Shown: positions 9,352 to 17,932, counted from the first letter of the stretch. The stretch: 64,000 nt of DNA from Chloroflexota bacterium (GCA_011523515.1 WTGO01000084.1:1-64000); one strand, 5' to 3'. Numbers and translations: made by a program. Notes: a model not told the origin generated them from the sequence alone.

Positions 9352-10056
9352 ATGGCTGGACATCTGATGGTCGTAGGCGGTCATATATCGGACGCCGAAA
9401 ATATGGCGGGCGCCGTCATGCTCAAGCACAAAAGAGCCGGCTGGGACATCACAATCGTGCACGCCACCACGGGCGAAAAGGGCCACCCGACGCTCAGCGC
9501 GCAGGACTATCTCAAGATGCGCCTGGCAGACGCGCGCGCCTCAGCCGAGTTCATCGGCGCCAACATGGAGCTGCTGCCCTACGGCGATGGCGAGCTGCCG
9601 GTCGACGACCGGTCCATTTGGCTTATGGCCGATCTAATCCGCAAATATCAGCCGACGCTCATCATCACGCATTGGAAGGGCAGCTTCCACATCGACCACA
9701 ACAACACCCACGATGTCGTCGTGCAAGCGCTGTTCCGCGCCGGCTTGCCCGCTTTCGAGCGCGAATTCCCGGCGCATTCGCCGCAGGCCGTGCTCTTCTC
9801 GGAGAATTGGGAAGACATGGAGAACTACAACGCCGATATCTATCTCGACGTCAGCGATGTCTTTGCCGACTATCTCAAGCTGCTGAAGACACACGCCCTA
9901 ATGCGCGAAAATTATTCCAGCTTCCGCTATTGGGATTATTACAAAGCCCTGGGCGAAGCGCGCGGCGCGCTGGGCGGCTATGACCGCGCCGTCACGTTGA
10001 TGCGCCCACGCAGCTTGTATGCGTTCGAGCGGCGAAGCGGACTGTTGCTTGATTGA
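9352..10056 (+). CDS. PIG-L / LmbE-family deacetylase
   Basis: Zinc-dependent N-deacetylase family acting on N-acetylglucosamine-type substrates. The ATG at 9352 follows GGAGGACGAG; a GTG twelve bases upstream overlaps that ribosome site and is rejected. The usual AHPDDE motif is changed to GGHISDAEN, but the metal-binding residues stay in register (His11, Asp14, with Glu16), and the distal motif HIDHNNTH supplies His116 and His120. 234 residues, normal length. It closes the muramidase-importer-acetyltransferase operon, which supports removal of an N-acetyl group from an imported amino sugar. The variant first motif makes the exact substrate uncertain. Confidence 0.87.
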   Translation: MAGHLMVVGGHISDAENMAGAVMLKHKRAGWDITIVHATTGEKGHPTLSAQDYLKMRLADARASAEFIGANMELLPYGDGELPVDDRSIWLMADLIRKYQPTLIITHWKGSFHIDHNNTHDVVVQALFRAGLPAFEREFPAHSPQAVLFSENWEDMENYNADIYLDVSDVFADYLKLLKTHALMRENYSSFRYWDYYKALGEARGALGGYDRAVTLMRPRSLYAFERRSGLLLD

Positions 10057-10065
10057 TAGCGGACG

Positions 10066-10094
10066 CGGGAGGGCGAGCCAAGTCTCGCCCCTAC
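10066..10094. repeat. GGGCGAGCC-type hairpin repeat
   Basis: GGGCGAG (10071-10077) pairs with CTCGCCC (10084-10090), followed by CTAC. It is one of at least six copies (others near 13122-13186, 24852-24878, 43170-43197, 44486-44513, 51015-51043). Here it directly abuts the left end of the element at 10095, the same arrangement, inverted, as at 44486. Confidence 0.75.
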
Positions 10095-10321
10095 AAGGCT
10101 TGTCCGGTACTCGCGTTCAAACTTGCTGACAACCAAATCACTACCGAACGGCCGCTAGACTGATGGTCTTTCCCTGCGCATTTCAGCAGAATTCAGCGAA
10201 ATCCGCACGGGCTATGCTCCCCTTCCCGGATTTAGCGGATGCCCGCCATAGAGATGGCGGGAAGGGGCCGGGGGATGGGGTAAAAATGGCGGAAATGGCC
10301 TTACAGTACCGGACAAGCCTT
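10095..10321. mobile_element. MITE-like element with perfect 17-bp terminal inverted repeats
   Basis: The left end AAGGCTTGTCCGGTACT (10095-10111) is the exact reverse complement of the right end (10305-10321). The 227-bp interior has no open reading frame of note and contains a block related to the repeat at 3843-3907 (CCCGCCATAGAGATGGCGGG and GGGGGATGGGGTAAAAA). A second copy, 260 bp, is at 44226-44485. No transposase is present. It fills the space between the deacetylase and response-regulator gene ends, which otherwise holds nothing I can recognise. Confidence 0.7.
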
Positions 10322-10350
10322 ACGGTTTCCGACTTGAATGCGAAGGCCGC

Positions 10351-11550
10351 TCAAAGCCACTCGCTCAAAGTCGCCAGCAGTTCGTCGCGCGACGGCGGCT
10401 TCTTCAAATAGCCGTCGGCCCCCAGCGACCGCGCCAGCGCTTCCGTCTCCAGCACCGAGCAGATCAGGACCGGTATCTGGGATGTCTCCGGGTGATTCTT
10501 CAAGCGCTGCAAAATCTGCCAGCCGTCTTTGCCCGGCAGCATAACATCCAGAATGATGCCCAGCAGCGGCGCCGACCCCGCGATAAGCAAAGCCGCGTCC
10601 TCGGTCTGTGCCGACAAGAGCTGATAGGGCTGATGCGCCAGGTAGCGCTTGAACAAGGCAATGGTGTCCGGATTGTCATCCACGACCAGGATCCGGTGTC
10701 TGGCGCGCTGAAATCGCAGCACAACCTGCGGCGACGCCGCGTCGAACTCAAGCTCGGCCTTGAGGCTGGCCAGCAAAACGCGCGCGCTGGCATTGGCCTG
10801 CAGCCTTTGACAACACTGGCGAGCCTGCGCTAGCGAAGCGAGGCCGCCGAAGCCTATCGCCAGCGTCTCTTCCTGCTGGCTCAGCCCGATATTGATGCGC
10901 GCGCCGGGCGCCAATGCCAGTAGCAGCTCGTTGAGCAAAAGCACGATGATTTGCCGAAACACCGGCTGGGACAAGCTTAGGCTGATCGGCTCGCTGGTAT
11001 CGCTGAATTGGATTTCGCAGCCGCGCCGCACGGCGATGACCTGCGTCGCTCGGATCGCCGCCAGAATCTCCGCATTGACATCAAAAGCCCGCTGGCTCCG
11101 ATCAACATTGAGATACTCCAGCTCGTCGGCCAGCGAGAGCTTGGATTCTTGCGAATGCTGCGCGCGGCTGGAAGCAGCGGGCTGCGCAAAATGCTCATCC
11201 CAGATGACGCGGCTGATGGTCTGGATCGCGCGCTGATGCTCGCGATAATACTGCCGCTCGCTCAGCGCCAGTTGATGCAGCACATCGACCGTGCTCTGCT
11301 GCTCGACATAGCGCAGCTGCAAAATGTGGTATAGCCGGTTCTGCCGCGAGCCCGGGCCGCCTTCAGGTTCCGTTTGCAGCTCGTCGATGGCCCGCAGCAC
11401 CAAGCGGCGTATCGCGCTTAGCCGTTCGTTGCCGCTCAGTTCGGGCGCCAGCGACCGCAGGGCCGGATTATCCGCCAACTTCAGGTAATCGTAGAGATTG
11501 CTGAGCAAATCACGGATCTGCTCTTCAAACTCAGAGTCGTAAGCCGTCAT
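10351..11550 (-). CDS. Response regulator with N-terminal helical region, degenerate kinase-ATPase-like middle and C-terminal receiver
   Basis: The C-terminal part (about 283-399) is a clear receiver: RILVVDDNPDTIALF, acceptor Asp335 in IILDVMLPGKDG, and KKPPSRDEL. The middle (about 165-280) resembles a GHKL ATPase domain (VFRQIIVLLLNELLLAL like an N box) but lacks recognisable D and G boxes, so it should not bind ATP in the usual way. The first 130 residues are helical, with a sigma-region-4-like stretch (LRYVEQQSTVDVLHQLALS) that could bind DNA. No histidine kinase adjoins it. It diverges from the binding-protein gene at 11814. Output is unknown; regulation of the neighbouring transporter is a guess. 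Confidence 0.75.
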   Translation of the reverse strand: MTAYDSEFEEQIRDLLSNLYDYLKLADNPALRSLAPELSGNERLSAIRRLVLRAIDELQTEPEGGPGSRQNRLYHILQLRYVEQQSTVDVLHQLALSERQYYREHQRAIQTISRVIWDEHFAQPAASSRAQHSQESKLSLADELEYLNVDRSQRAFDVNAEILAAIRATQVIAVRRGCEIQFSDTSEPISLSLSQPVFRQIIVLLLNELLLALAPGARINIGLSQQEETLAIGFGGLASLAQARQCCQRLQANASARVLLASLKAELEFDAASPQVVLRFQRARHRILVVDDNPDTIALFKRYLAHQPYQLLSAQTEDAALLIAGSAPLLGIILDVMLPGKDGWQILQRLKNHPETSQIPVLICSVLETEALARSLGADGYLKKPPSRDELLATLSEWL

Positions 11551-11813
11551 CAGCGCGCCAAAAGAATATGGCAGAAACGTGGCAGTTCAGCGCCAGTCTC
11601 GCCGAGCTAGAGTTTAAGCAGGTGGAAAAGACTATATCAGAGTTGAATACGCCATTTCAAACGCTTTCGCCGCAACGCCAGACTGAGCGCCTAACGCGCA
11701 ACTCATCCATACCGGTCCACCTTGCGCTATCATCGTTGGAGGAGGGAGGCAACAATTGACCCAATTGCGCTTCACAAATTCGTTCGCGTTACCCATACGA
11801 ATCGAGGTGAAAA

Positions 11814-13103
11814 ATGCTCCGCTCACATAAGTTACTAGCGCTTTTCGTTGTTCTTGCGCTGCTCATCGGCGCGACTGTCAGCGCGCAAGACGATGGCTTG
11901 AAATTGACCGGCTGGCCCTACGAAGTAGATGTCGTCACCGAGAACCTGGGGCGCTTCACCGAGCAGTCGGGAAATGACGCCGTCTTCCTGCCATTCCCCA
12001 GCAATGAATACCGCGACAAGATGGTGGCCAGTTTTGTGGCTGGCACCGAATTTGATGTCGCTTACGTCCGCGACAGCTACCTGGCGGAATGGGCGGCGGC
12101 CGGCTGGATCCTGCCTATATCCGGCTTGGAAGGCGCTGACGAGCTGCTGGCCGATCTGCCCCAGGGCATCATCGATCAGATGTCCTACGAGGGCGAGGTC
12201 TATGGCTTGCCCTACTATTCTGGCACGCAAGTGCTCGCCTATAACCAGTCGCATCTGGACGGCGCTGGTATCATGGCGCCGCCGGAAACCTGGGACGAAA
12301 TGGCCGCGCAAGCCCAAATGATCAAAGACGCTGGCGTTGTCGAACACCCCATCCTGATGGAATTGCGCAGCGGCGAAAATTACTTGCTGCGCTCGCTGGA
12401 AATCATCACCGCAGCCCACGGCGGCCGCTTCTTTGATGAGAGCTACAATCCAGAATTCCACTTGCCCGATAGCCCCTTCCGTCAGGGCTTGGAATGGATC
12501 AAAACCAACCTGGATTCTGGCTTAATCGACCCGGCCTCGCTGACCAATGCCGAAGTCGATACCTTGATGATGGCCGGCACCAACAGCTTCATGGCCACCA
12601 CCGATTACACCCTCAAAGCCATGAACGACCCGGAACAATCCAACGAAGCCGGCAACATCAAGAACGCTCTGATCCCGGGCGCCAATGATCAGCGCAGCGG
12701 CACCATCGGTTATGTCCGCCTCTATTCCATCACCAATGGCGCCGAAGACATGGACGCCGCCTGGCAGTTGGTGCAGTTCCTGGGCGGCAAGGACGCCACT
12801 GGCGTATATTATGTGCCCAAACGCTGGGCGCTGGAATTCGGCTTGGGCTTCTCGCCCGCCCCGCTCTACGAAGATGAAGAGGTGCGCAACTCCATCTCCG
12901 GCTGGATCGACCCCGACCTGCTGAACGAGCAAGGCAACTACGCCATCTCGCGCGCCTATCGCTTTGTGCCCTTCTTCTCCGATTGGGAGATCAGCAGCTG
13001 GGGCCCGCTGCAAGCCATCATCCTGGGTGAGGCTGACGCCGATGATGTGCTGGATGAGCTCGCTGAAGAATGGATCGAGCTGAAGGAAGATTGGGGCTAT
13101 TAG
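11814..13103 (+). CDS. Sugar ABC transporter substrate-binding protein
   Basis: CUT1-type solute-binding protein with a Sec signal peptide (RSHK, hydrophobic core, cleavage probably after Ala24). Start follows GAGGTGAAAAATG. Typical features include LPFPSNEYRDKM, YGLPYYSGTQVLAYN and the C-terminal tail of acidic helices. First gene of an operon with two permeases, an unknown 173-residue protein and a PfkB kinase. Ligand unknown; the downstream kinase suggests a monosaccharide or sugar acid. Confidence 0.92.
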   Translation: MLRSHKLLALFVVLALLIGATVSAQDDGLKLTGWPYEVDVVTENLGRFTEQSGNDAVFLPFPSNEYRDKMVASFVAGTEFDVAYVRDSYLAEWAAAGWILPISGLEGADELLADLPQGIIDQMSYEGEVYGLPYYSGTQVLAYNQSHLDGAGIMAPPETWDEMAAQAQMIKDAGVVEHPILMELRSGENYLLRSLEIITAAHGGRFFDESYNPEFHLPDSPFRQGLEWIKTNLDSGLIDPASLTNAEVDTLMMAGTNSFMATTDYTLKAMNDPEQSNEAGNIKNALIPGANDQRSGTIGYVRLYSITNGAEDMDAAWQLVQFLGGKDATGVYYVPKRWALEFGLGFSPAPLYEDEEVRNSISGWIDPDLLNEQGNYAISRAYRFVPFFSDWEISSWGPLQAIILGEADADDVLDELAEEWIELKEDWGY

Positions 13104-13121
13104 TCCCACAACGTTTGATTA

Positions 13122-13186
13122 GCGGGCGGCCCGGCCGGTCGCCCCTAGGCCTAAACCTGTAGGGGTCAGCCAGTGGCTGGCCCGCC
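13122..13186 (+). promoter_or_regulatory. Two tandem stem-loops between binding protein and permease
   Basis: The first hairpin pairs GGGCGGCC (13124-13131) with GGTCGCCC (13137-13144); the second pairs GGGTCAGCC (13163-13171) with GGCTGGCCC (13175-13183), each with one G-T pair. Both are diverged members of the GGGGCGAGCC hairpin family. They fill most of the 102-base gap before the permease. Likely effect is mRNA stabilisation or partial termination (inference). Confidence 0.65.
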
Positions 13187-13205
13187 ACTATAAAGGAAGA
13201 CCGTC

Positions 13206-14111
13206 GTGCAGCTAAGGCGCGCTACGCATCGCCAGGAAATGTCGCCGGGCTTGTTGGCTGTGCTCTTCAGCGCGCCCGCCGTACTGATCATCGCCGCGAC
13301 CATCCTCGTGCCCTTTGGCATGGCGGTTTTCCTCAGCCTGCACAACTGGAACCTGAAACGCCCGGGCCGCGAACGCTTCATCGGCCTGGAGAATTACACC
13401 GACTGGCTGACCGACAGCGACTTTTGGGAGCCCCTGCAAACTACATTCACATTCGCCATCGGGGCAGTCCTGCTCATTCTGGTCGTCTCCCTGCTCATCG
13501 CCCTGCTGCTCAACGAGAAGTTCCCCGGGCGCGGCATCGTGCGCGCGCTGCTGCTGGTGCCCTGGGCGATTCCCTCGGTGGTCAACGCGCTGCTTTGGAA
13601 GTGGCTGCTCGACCCCAATTACGGCTTGATCAACGCCCTTTTCCTGGAACTTGGGCTTATCGGCAGTTATCAAGCCTGGCTGGGCAGCATGCCGGGGGTG
13701 ATGATATGGCTGGTCATCGCCTATTCCTGGATTCATATTCCGCTGGCGACGCTGCTGCTGCTGTCTGGCTTGCAGACGATTCCCGATGATATTTACGAAT
13801 CCGCCATTGTCGATGGCGCCGGCATGCTTCAGCGCTTCGCCTTCATCACCCTGCCTCTGCTGCGCCCGATGCTGACCATTGTCATCATTTTCGAGATGAT
13901 TTTTGCCCTCAAAGTCTTTGATATTATCTTTGTGCTGACCGCTGGCGGGCCCGCCGATGCCACCAATGTGCTGGGCTGGACCATCTATACCGAGACCTTT
14001 CGCAAGCTGGATTTCGGCGCTGGCAGCTCCATCGCCATGCTGCTGGGCGCGATTACCCTGGCGCTGGCCATCTTGTTCTATGTCTTCCTGGACCGGGGGG
14101 TGGAGCAGTGA
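13206..14111 (+). CDS. Sugar ABC transporter permease (MalF/UgpA type)
   Basis: Inner-membrane channel subunit, GTG start after AAAGGAAG. Six predicted helices, EAA loop IYESAIVDGAGMLQRFAFI then LPLLRPM. The last codons overlap the next permease start (GTGA), so the two are translationally coupled. Same operon as the binding protein at 11814. Confidence 0.93.
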   Translation: MQLRRATHRQEMSPGLLAVLFSAPAVLIIAATILVPFGMAVFLSLHNWNLKRPGRERFIGLENYTDWLTDSDFWEPLQTTFTFAIGAVLLILVVSLLIALLLNEKFPGRGIVRALLLVPWAIPSVVNALLWKWLLDPNYGLINALFLELGLIGSYQAWLGSMPGVMIWLVIAYSWIHIPLATLLLLSGLQTIPDDIYESAIVDGAGMLQRFAFITLPLLRPMLTIVIIFEMIFALKVFDIIFVLTAGGPADATNVLGWTIYTETFRKLDFGAGSSIAMLLGAITLALAILFYVFLDRGVEQ

Positions 14112-14980
14112 AACAGCGCGCCCACCTCCGCCTGGCTGTGATTTACATCGGCGCCGCGGCTGTCCTGCTGGGCACGGTTGGCCCCTTCCTCTGGCTGGTC
14201 AGCTCCAGCTTCCAATACGAACGCCAGCTGCTCAATATCCCGCCGCAGTGGCTGCCCAACCCCATCGTGCTGGATAGCTACCGCGAGATTTTCGAAGGCG
14301 CTGTCCTGGGCGAGGAATCGGGCGTGCCCTATCAATCGCGCATATTCCTGCGCTCCTTCGCCAACAGCTTCTTCGTGGCCGGCAGTGTGGCCGCCATCGC
14401 CGTGCTGGTGGGCGCTTATGCCGCTTATCCACTGGCGCGCCTTAACTTCCGCGGCCGCAGCGTCCTGCTCTTCGGCATCCTGGCCAGCCGGCTGATTCCC
14501 GCGCTCTCGCTTGCCATCCCTATTGTGCTGGTCGCCAAAACAATCGGCATGAGCGACAAAATCATTTCGCTGGTTTTCATCAATCTCTCCTTCATCCTGC
14601 CCTACGTCATCTGGCTGCTGCAGAGTTATTTCAAGACCATTCCGATGGAATTGGAGGATGCAGGACGCATCGACGGCTGCAGCCGCTTGCAAGTCGTGCA
14701 CAAGATCATCTTGCCCCTATCCCTGCCCGGCTTGACCTCTGCCGGCATTCTCGCCTTCTTGCTGACCTGGGGCGAGTTTCTCTTTGCCCTGCTACTGTCG
14801 GAGACGCCGGCATCTTATACTAGCACGGTGGTCGTCTCGCTATTCGCCACCGATGTTGATGTCAGCTTCGTCAGCATCATCACCGCGGGCGTGATTTCGG
14901 TCATCCCGCCCATCGCCTTCGCGCTCATCTTCCAGCGCTTCATCATAAGCGGCTTGCTGTCGGGGTCGCTGAAGGGCTAA
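14108..14980 (+). CDS. Sugar ABC transporter permease (MalG/UgpE type)
   Basis: Second channel subunit, GTG start overlapping the preceding stop by four bases. Helical profile and C-terminus (FQRFIISGLLSGSLKG) are typical of MalG-like proteins. The EAA region reads MELEDAGRIDGCSRLQVVHKI followed by LPLSLPG. No ATPase gene follows. Confidence 0.93.
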   Translation: MKQRAHLRLAVIYIGAAAVLLGTVGPFLWLVSSSFQYERQLLNIPPQWLPNPIVLDSYREIFEGAVLGEESGVPYQSRIFLRSFANSFFVAGSVAAIAVLVGAYAAYPLARLNFRGRSVLLFGILASRLIPALSLAIPIVLVAKTIGMSDKIISLVFINLSFILPYVIWLLQSYFKTIPMELEDAGRIDGCSRLQVVHKIILPLSLPGLTSAGILAFLLTWGEFLFALLLSETPASYTSTVVVSLFATDVDVSFVSIITAGVISVIPPIAFALIFQRFIISGLLSGSLKG

Positions 14981-15002
14981 CTCTGTGTTCTCTGTGGTTA
15001 AA
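14981..15002. repeat. Single arm of the ACCGAGGACACAGAG repeat family
   Basis: CTCTGTGTTCTCTGTGGTTA lies directly after the permease stop. Read on the other strand it is an ACCACAGAGAACACAGAG unit, like the arms found at 20471, 21476, 29219, 41685 and 54533. Confidence 0.65.
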
Positions 15003-15041
15003 TGAATGCTGTAAAGCGCCATCCGACAGCGAGGTACAGCC

Positions 15042-15563
15042 ATGCCCTTCAAAATCAAAGTCCGCGGAAAACTCAGCTATTACTATGAAAGCGATGAACC
15101 CGTCCTATCGAACCTGGTGGTCGAAACCCTGCCCGATGGCGACCTGCGCATCTGCTTCTCCGGCTTGACCGGCGGCTACTCGGCTGCCGGCATCCTCGGG
15201 CTGGACGAGGTCCCGCACATGGACCCCGAAATCGAGATCCCGCTGGTGTTTCGGTGCTGGGAGCTGTGGCTGCAGGAAGCGGGCATCTGCGACTCCATCG
15301 CCGAGGTCGACTTCATCGAAGTGCACGCCTTCGCGACCCAGCCCAAATCGCCCAGCCCGCACCTGAACCCGGCCGGATACCAAGCCGAGCTGGAGCGCCT
15401 GCGCGGCGCCTACGCCCGCGCCTACCGCGACTACTTCAGGCAGAATTGTCCCGACAATGGCGTGCCCGCTCGCTTCACGGTGCATGTGGTCGATGTGCCC
15501 GATCAAGCGGCCAGCTACGAGTTTTATGCGGTGGCGCTGTATCAAGGGGACTTGCAGAATTAA
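15042..15563 (+). CDS. Conserved-looking hypothetical protein in transporter/kinase operon
   Basis: Not recognised. 173 residues, soluble, acidic, no signal peptide or membrane segment. N-terminal half alternates beta-like strands (KIKVRGKLSYYYES, LVVETLPDGDLRICFSG), the middle is a helix-rich part with WELWLQEAG, and residues 110-135 form a charged helix (ELERLRGAYARAYRDYF). It sits 61 bases after the permease and 3 bases before the PfkB kinase, and codon use matches its neighbours, so it is probably a real operon member. It might be a small binding or regulatory protein; no function is claimed. Confidence 0.7.
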   Translation: MPFKIKVRGKLSYYYESDEPVLSNLVVETLPDGDLRICFSGLTGGYSAAGILGLDEVPHMDPEIEIPLVFRCWELWLQEAGICDSIAEVDFIEVHAFATQPKSPSPHLNPAGYQAELERLRGAYARAYRDYFRQNCPDNGVPARFTVHVVDVPDQAASYEFYAVALYQGDLQN

Positions 15564-15566
15564 GCC

Positions 15567-16508
15567 ATGCCCCTCGACATCCTCACCATCGGCGAAGCCC
15601 TGGTCGAAGTCATGCGCGCCGGCGTCGACCAGCCGCTCAGCCGGCCCGGTCCTTTCACCGGCCCCTACCCCAGCAGCGCGCCCTTCATCTTCGCCGTGCA
15701 AGCCGCCCGCCTGGGCATGAAAACCGCCGCCATCGGCTCGGTTGGCCAAGACGCCTTTGGCGACTGTCTGCTGCATCAACTGCGGGACGATGGCGTCAGC
15801 ACAGTCGGCGTCAGCCAGCACCTCGACCAGCCGACGGGCGTCGCCTTTGTCGCTTACCAAGCCGATGGTTCGCGCAGCTTCGTTTTCAGCCTGGGCGCCG
15901 GCGGTCATATCAAGGCGGACATGCTGCTGCCTGAGCTGTTCGACGGCCTGCGCTGCTTCCACATCATGGGCTCGACCTTGTCGATGAGCGCGGAAGTCCT
16001 GGAGGTCTGTCGTCAGGCGCTGGACATGGCTGTTGCTGCCGGCGCGCTGATCAGCTTCGACCCCAACCTGCGCCCCGAATTGCTGCCGCCGGACGAGGCG
16101 CGCATCGCCTTCGCCGACTTCATCGCGGCCGCGGATGTGCTGCTGCCGACCGAAGCGGAACTGCTGCAGCTCAGCGACGCCGATAATGTAGAGCGAGCAG
16201 TCGCCGACCTGCTGGCCGCGCGGCCCGAGCGGCTGATCGTAGTCACGCGCGGCGCGCAGGGTTGCACGGTCTACAGCGCCGACGATCGGGTAAATGTGCC
16301 GGGCTACAAGGTGGAAGAGGTCGACCCCACTGGCGCCGGCGACGGCTTCGATGCCGCTTTCCTCAGCGAGTTGCTCGCGGGCAAATCACCCACCGCCGCG
16401 GCAAGGTTGGCGAACGCCTGCGGCGCGCTGGCGGTCGGCGCCAAGGGGCCCACGTCCGGCGCCAAATCCCGCGCCGAAGTCGAGCGCTTTATGCTATCTC
16501 AGCGGTGA
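15567..16508 (+). CDS. PfkB-family sugar kinase
   Basis: ATP-dependent kinase of the ribokinase fold, probably phosphorylating the sugar or sugar acid imported by the upstream transporter. Family marks: N-terminal TIGEALVEVM, a substrate-loop PSSAPFIFAVQAARLG, and the C-terminal DPTGAGDGFDAAFL, whose GAGD carries the catalytic aspartate and anion hole. 313 residues, normal length. Closest in flavour to 2-keto-3-deoxygluconate or fructokinase-like members; exact substrate not decidable. The last ten bases overlap the end of the convergent sulfatase gene. Confidence 0.9.
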   Translation: MPLDILTIGEALVEVMRAGVDQPLSRPGPFTGPYPSSAPFIFAVQAARLGMKTAAIGSVGQDAFGDCLLHQLRDDGVSTVGVSQHLDQPTGVAFVAYQADGSRSFVFSLGAGGHIKADMLLPELFDGLRCFHIMGSTLSMSAEVLEVCRQALDMAVAAGALISFDPNLRPELLPPDEARIAFADFIAAADVLLPTEAELLQLSDADNVERAVADLLAARPERLIVVTRGAQGCTVYSADDRVNVPGYKVEEVDPTGAGDGFDAAFLSELLAGKSPTAAARLANACGALAVGAKGPTSGAKSRAEVERFMLSQR

Positions 16509-17920
16509 TCCTGGAATAGATCGCGCGTCTGCTCGGTGCTTTCAATGCGCCAGTTCAGCAGCGCCAGCAGCAGCTCCTGCTTCACCTCCGCCAGCGCCTC
16601 ATCGTCCCAGCGATTACGCTCTTCGCCGGGGTCGGCCGCCAGGTCGAATAGCTGGCCGTAATCCTCGCCCAGAAAATGCACCAGCTTATAACGCTCGCTC
16701 CGCACCATGGTCATCAGCGGACCGCCGTAAACAGTGTCGTCCGGATGCTCGGCGAAAACGAGCTCGCGCCCGCGCCAGTCCTCGCCTTCGAGCGCCGGCA
16801 GCAGCGACTGCGCCTGTACGTTCTCAGCCGCTTGGACGCCCGCCAGCTCGAGGATCGTTCGCCCGATGTCCATCCACTGGCAGAGCTCGCCGATGCGCCG
16901 CCCGCCGGCAAAACGCCCCGGCGCCCAGAATATCGTCGGCACCCGCGTGATGATGTCGTACATCGTCCACTTCTGGATATGCCCGTGGTCGCCCAGGCAA
17001 TCGCCGTGGTCGCTGGTGAAGATGACGATGCTGTTTTCCAGGTAGCCTTGCTTGTCCAGCGCGTCCATGATCTGCCCGACTTGCGCGTCAATCATGCTGA
17101 CGTTGGCGGCGTAGTAGGCGCGCAGGCGCTGCAGTTGCAGGCGCGACGGCTCGAGCAGATGCACGACGGAATCGTGATCGACTTCGGTGTTGTGCTGGCG
17201 CAGTTGCTGAAAAGGCGGCGGCTGCCCGTCGAGATCGGTCTGGCTGACCTCGGGCAGCGGCAAATCGCGGTCGATATATTCGGCGGCCGCCTCCGGCGTA
17301 GGGTCATAGGGCGGATGCGGACCCGGGAAGCCGATTTGCAGGAAGAGCGGCTGCTTGACCGCTCGATTGCGCAGCCAGCTGCAGGTCAGCCCGCCCACGA
17401 AATTGTCCGACTGCGTCTCCGGCGGCAGGTCCCAGCTGAAGGCGCCCATGCGCTCCTCATAATCCTCGCGCTGGCGATAGAGCACGCGCTGCTGCTTGAC
17501 GAGTCCGCGCGATTCCAGGGCCTTGTCCCACTGATCCATGTACTCGCGCCCTTGCAGGTAGCGGTCTTTGTTCTCGACCACGAAGCGCTCGTGGAAACCC
17601 AGCGGCGTCTCGAAGGGTTTGGTGTGCATCTTGCCGATGTTGACGCAGTGATAGCCGGAGTCGGCCAGGTCCTCGACCCAGGAATGCCGCCACAAATCGC
17701 CGTTGCGCATGATGCCGGTGACGTGGGCGTAGTAGCCGGTGAAAAGGCTGGCGCGGGCGGGCGCGCAGGAGGGCGCGGTGATGTGGCAGTTGTCGAAGCT
17801 GACGCCTTCGTGAACCAGGCGGTCGAGGTTGGGACTGTCCATGTAGGGGAAGCCGAGCGCGCTAATCGTGTCGTAGCGCTGCTGGTCGGTGATGATGAGG
17901 ATGATATTCGGCTGGGTCAT
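16499..17920 (-). CDS. Sulfatase (arylsulfatase superfamily, Cys type)
   Basis: Hydrolyses sulfate esters, most likely on a glycan given the context. Opens with NIILIITDQQRYD (metal-binding Asp12 and neighbours), has the formylglycine site CAPAR at Cys52-Arg56 that must be matured by a formylglycine-generating enzyme not present here, and the second metal motif FTSDHGDCLGDHG. 473 residues. There is no signal peptide, so it is predicted cytoplasmic, fitting desulfation after import. Its end overlaps the PfkB kinase end by ten bases. Confidence 0.93.
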   Translation of the reverse strand: MTQPNIILIITDQQRYDTISALGFPYMDSPNLDRLVHEGVSFDNCHITAPSCAPARASLFTGYYAHVTGIMRNGDLWRHSWVEDLADSGYHCVNIGKMHTKPFETPLGFHERFVVENKDRYLQGREYMDQWDKALESRGLVKQQRVLYRQREDYEERMGAFSWDLPPETQSDNFVGGLTCSWLRNRAVKQPLFLQIGFPGPHPPYDPTPEAAAEYIDRDLPLPEVSQTDLDGQPPPFQQLRQHNTEVDHDSVVHLLEPSRLQLQRLRAYYAANVSMIDAQVGQIMDALDKQGYLENSIVIFTSDHGDCLGDHGHIQKWTMYDIITRVPTIFWAPGRFAGGRRIGELCQWMDIGRTILELAGVQAAENVQAQSLLPALEGEDWRGRELVFAEHPDDTVYGGPLMTMVRSERYKLVHFLGEDYGQLFDLAADPGEERNRWDDEALAEVKQELLLALLNWRIESTEQTRDLFQDHR

Positions 17921-17932
17921 GGGCGGGGCTCC

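Noticed and set aside
11568-11759. 63-codon plus-strand open frame in the gap before the binding-protein gene
   Set aside because: No ribosome site, no recognisable feature, and it occupies the divergent promoter region.
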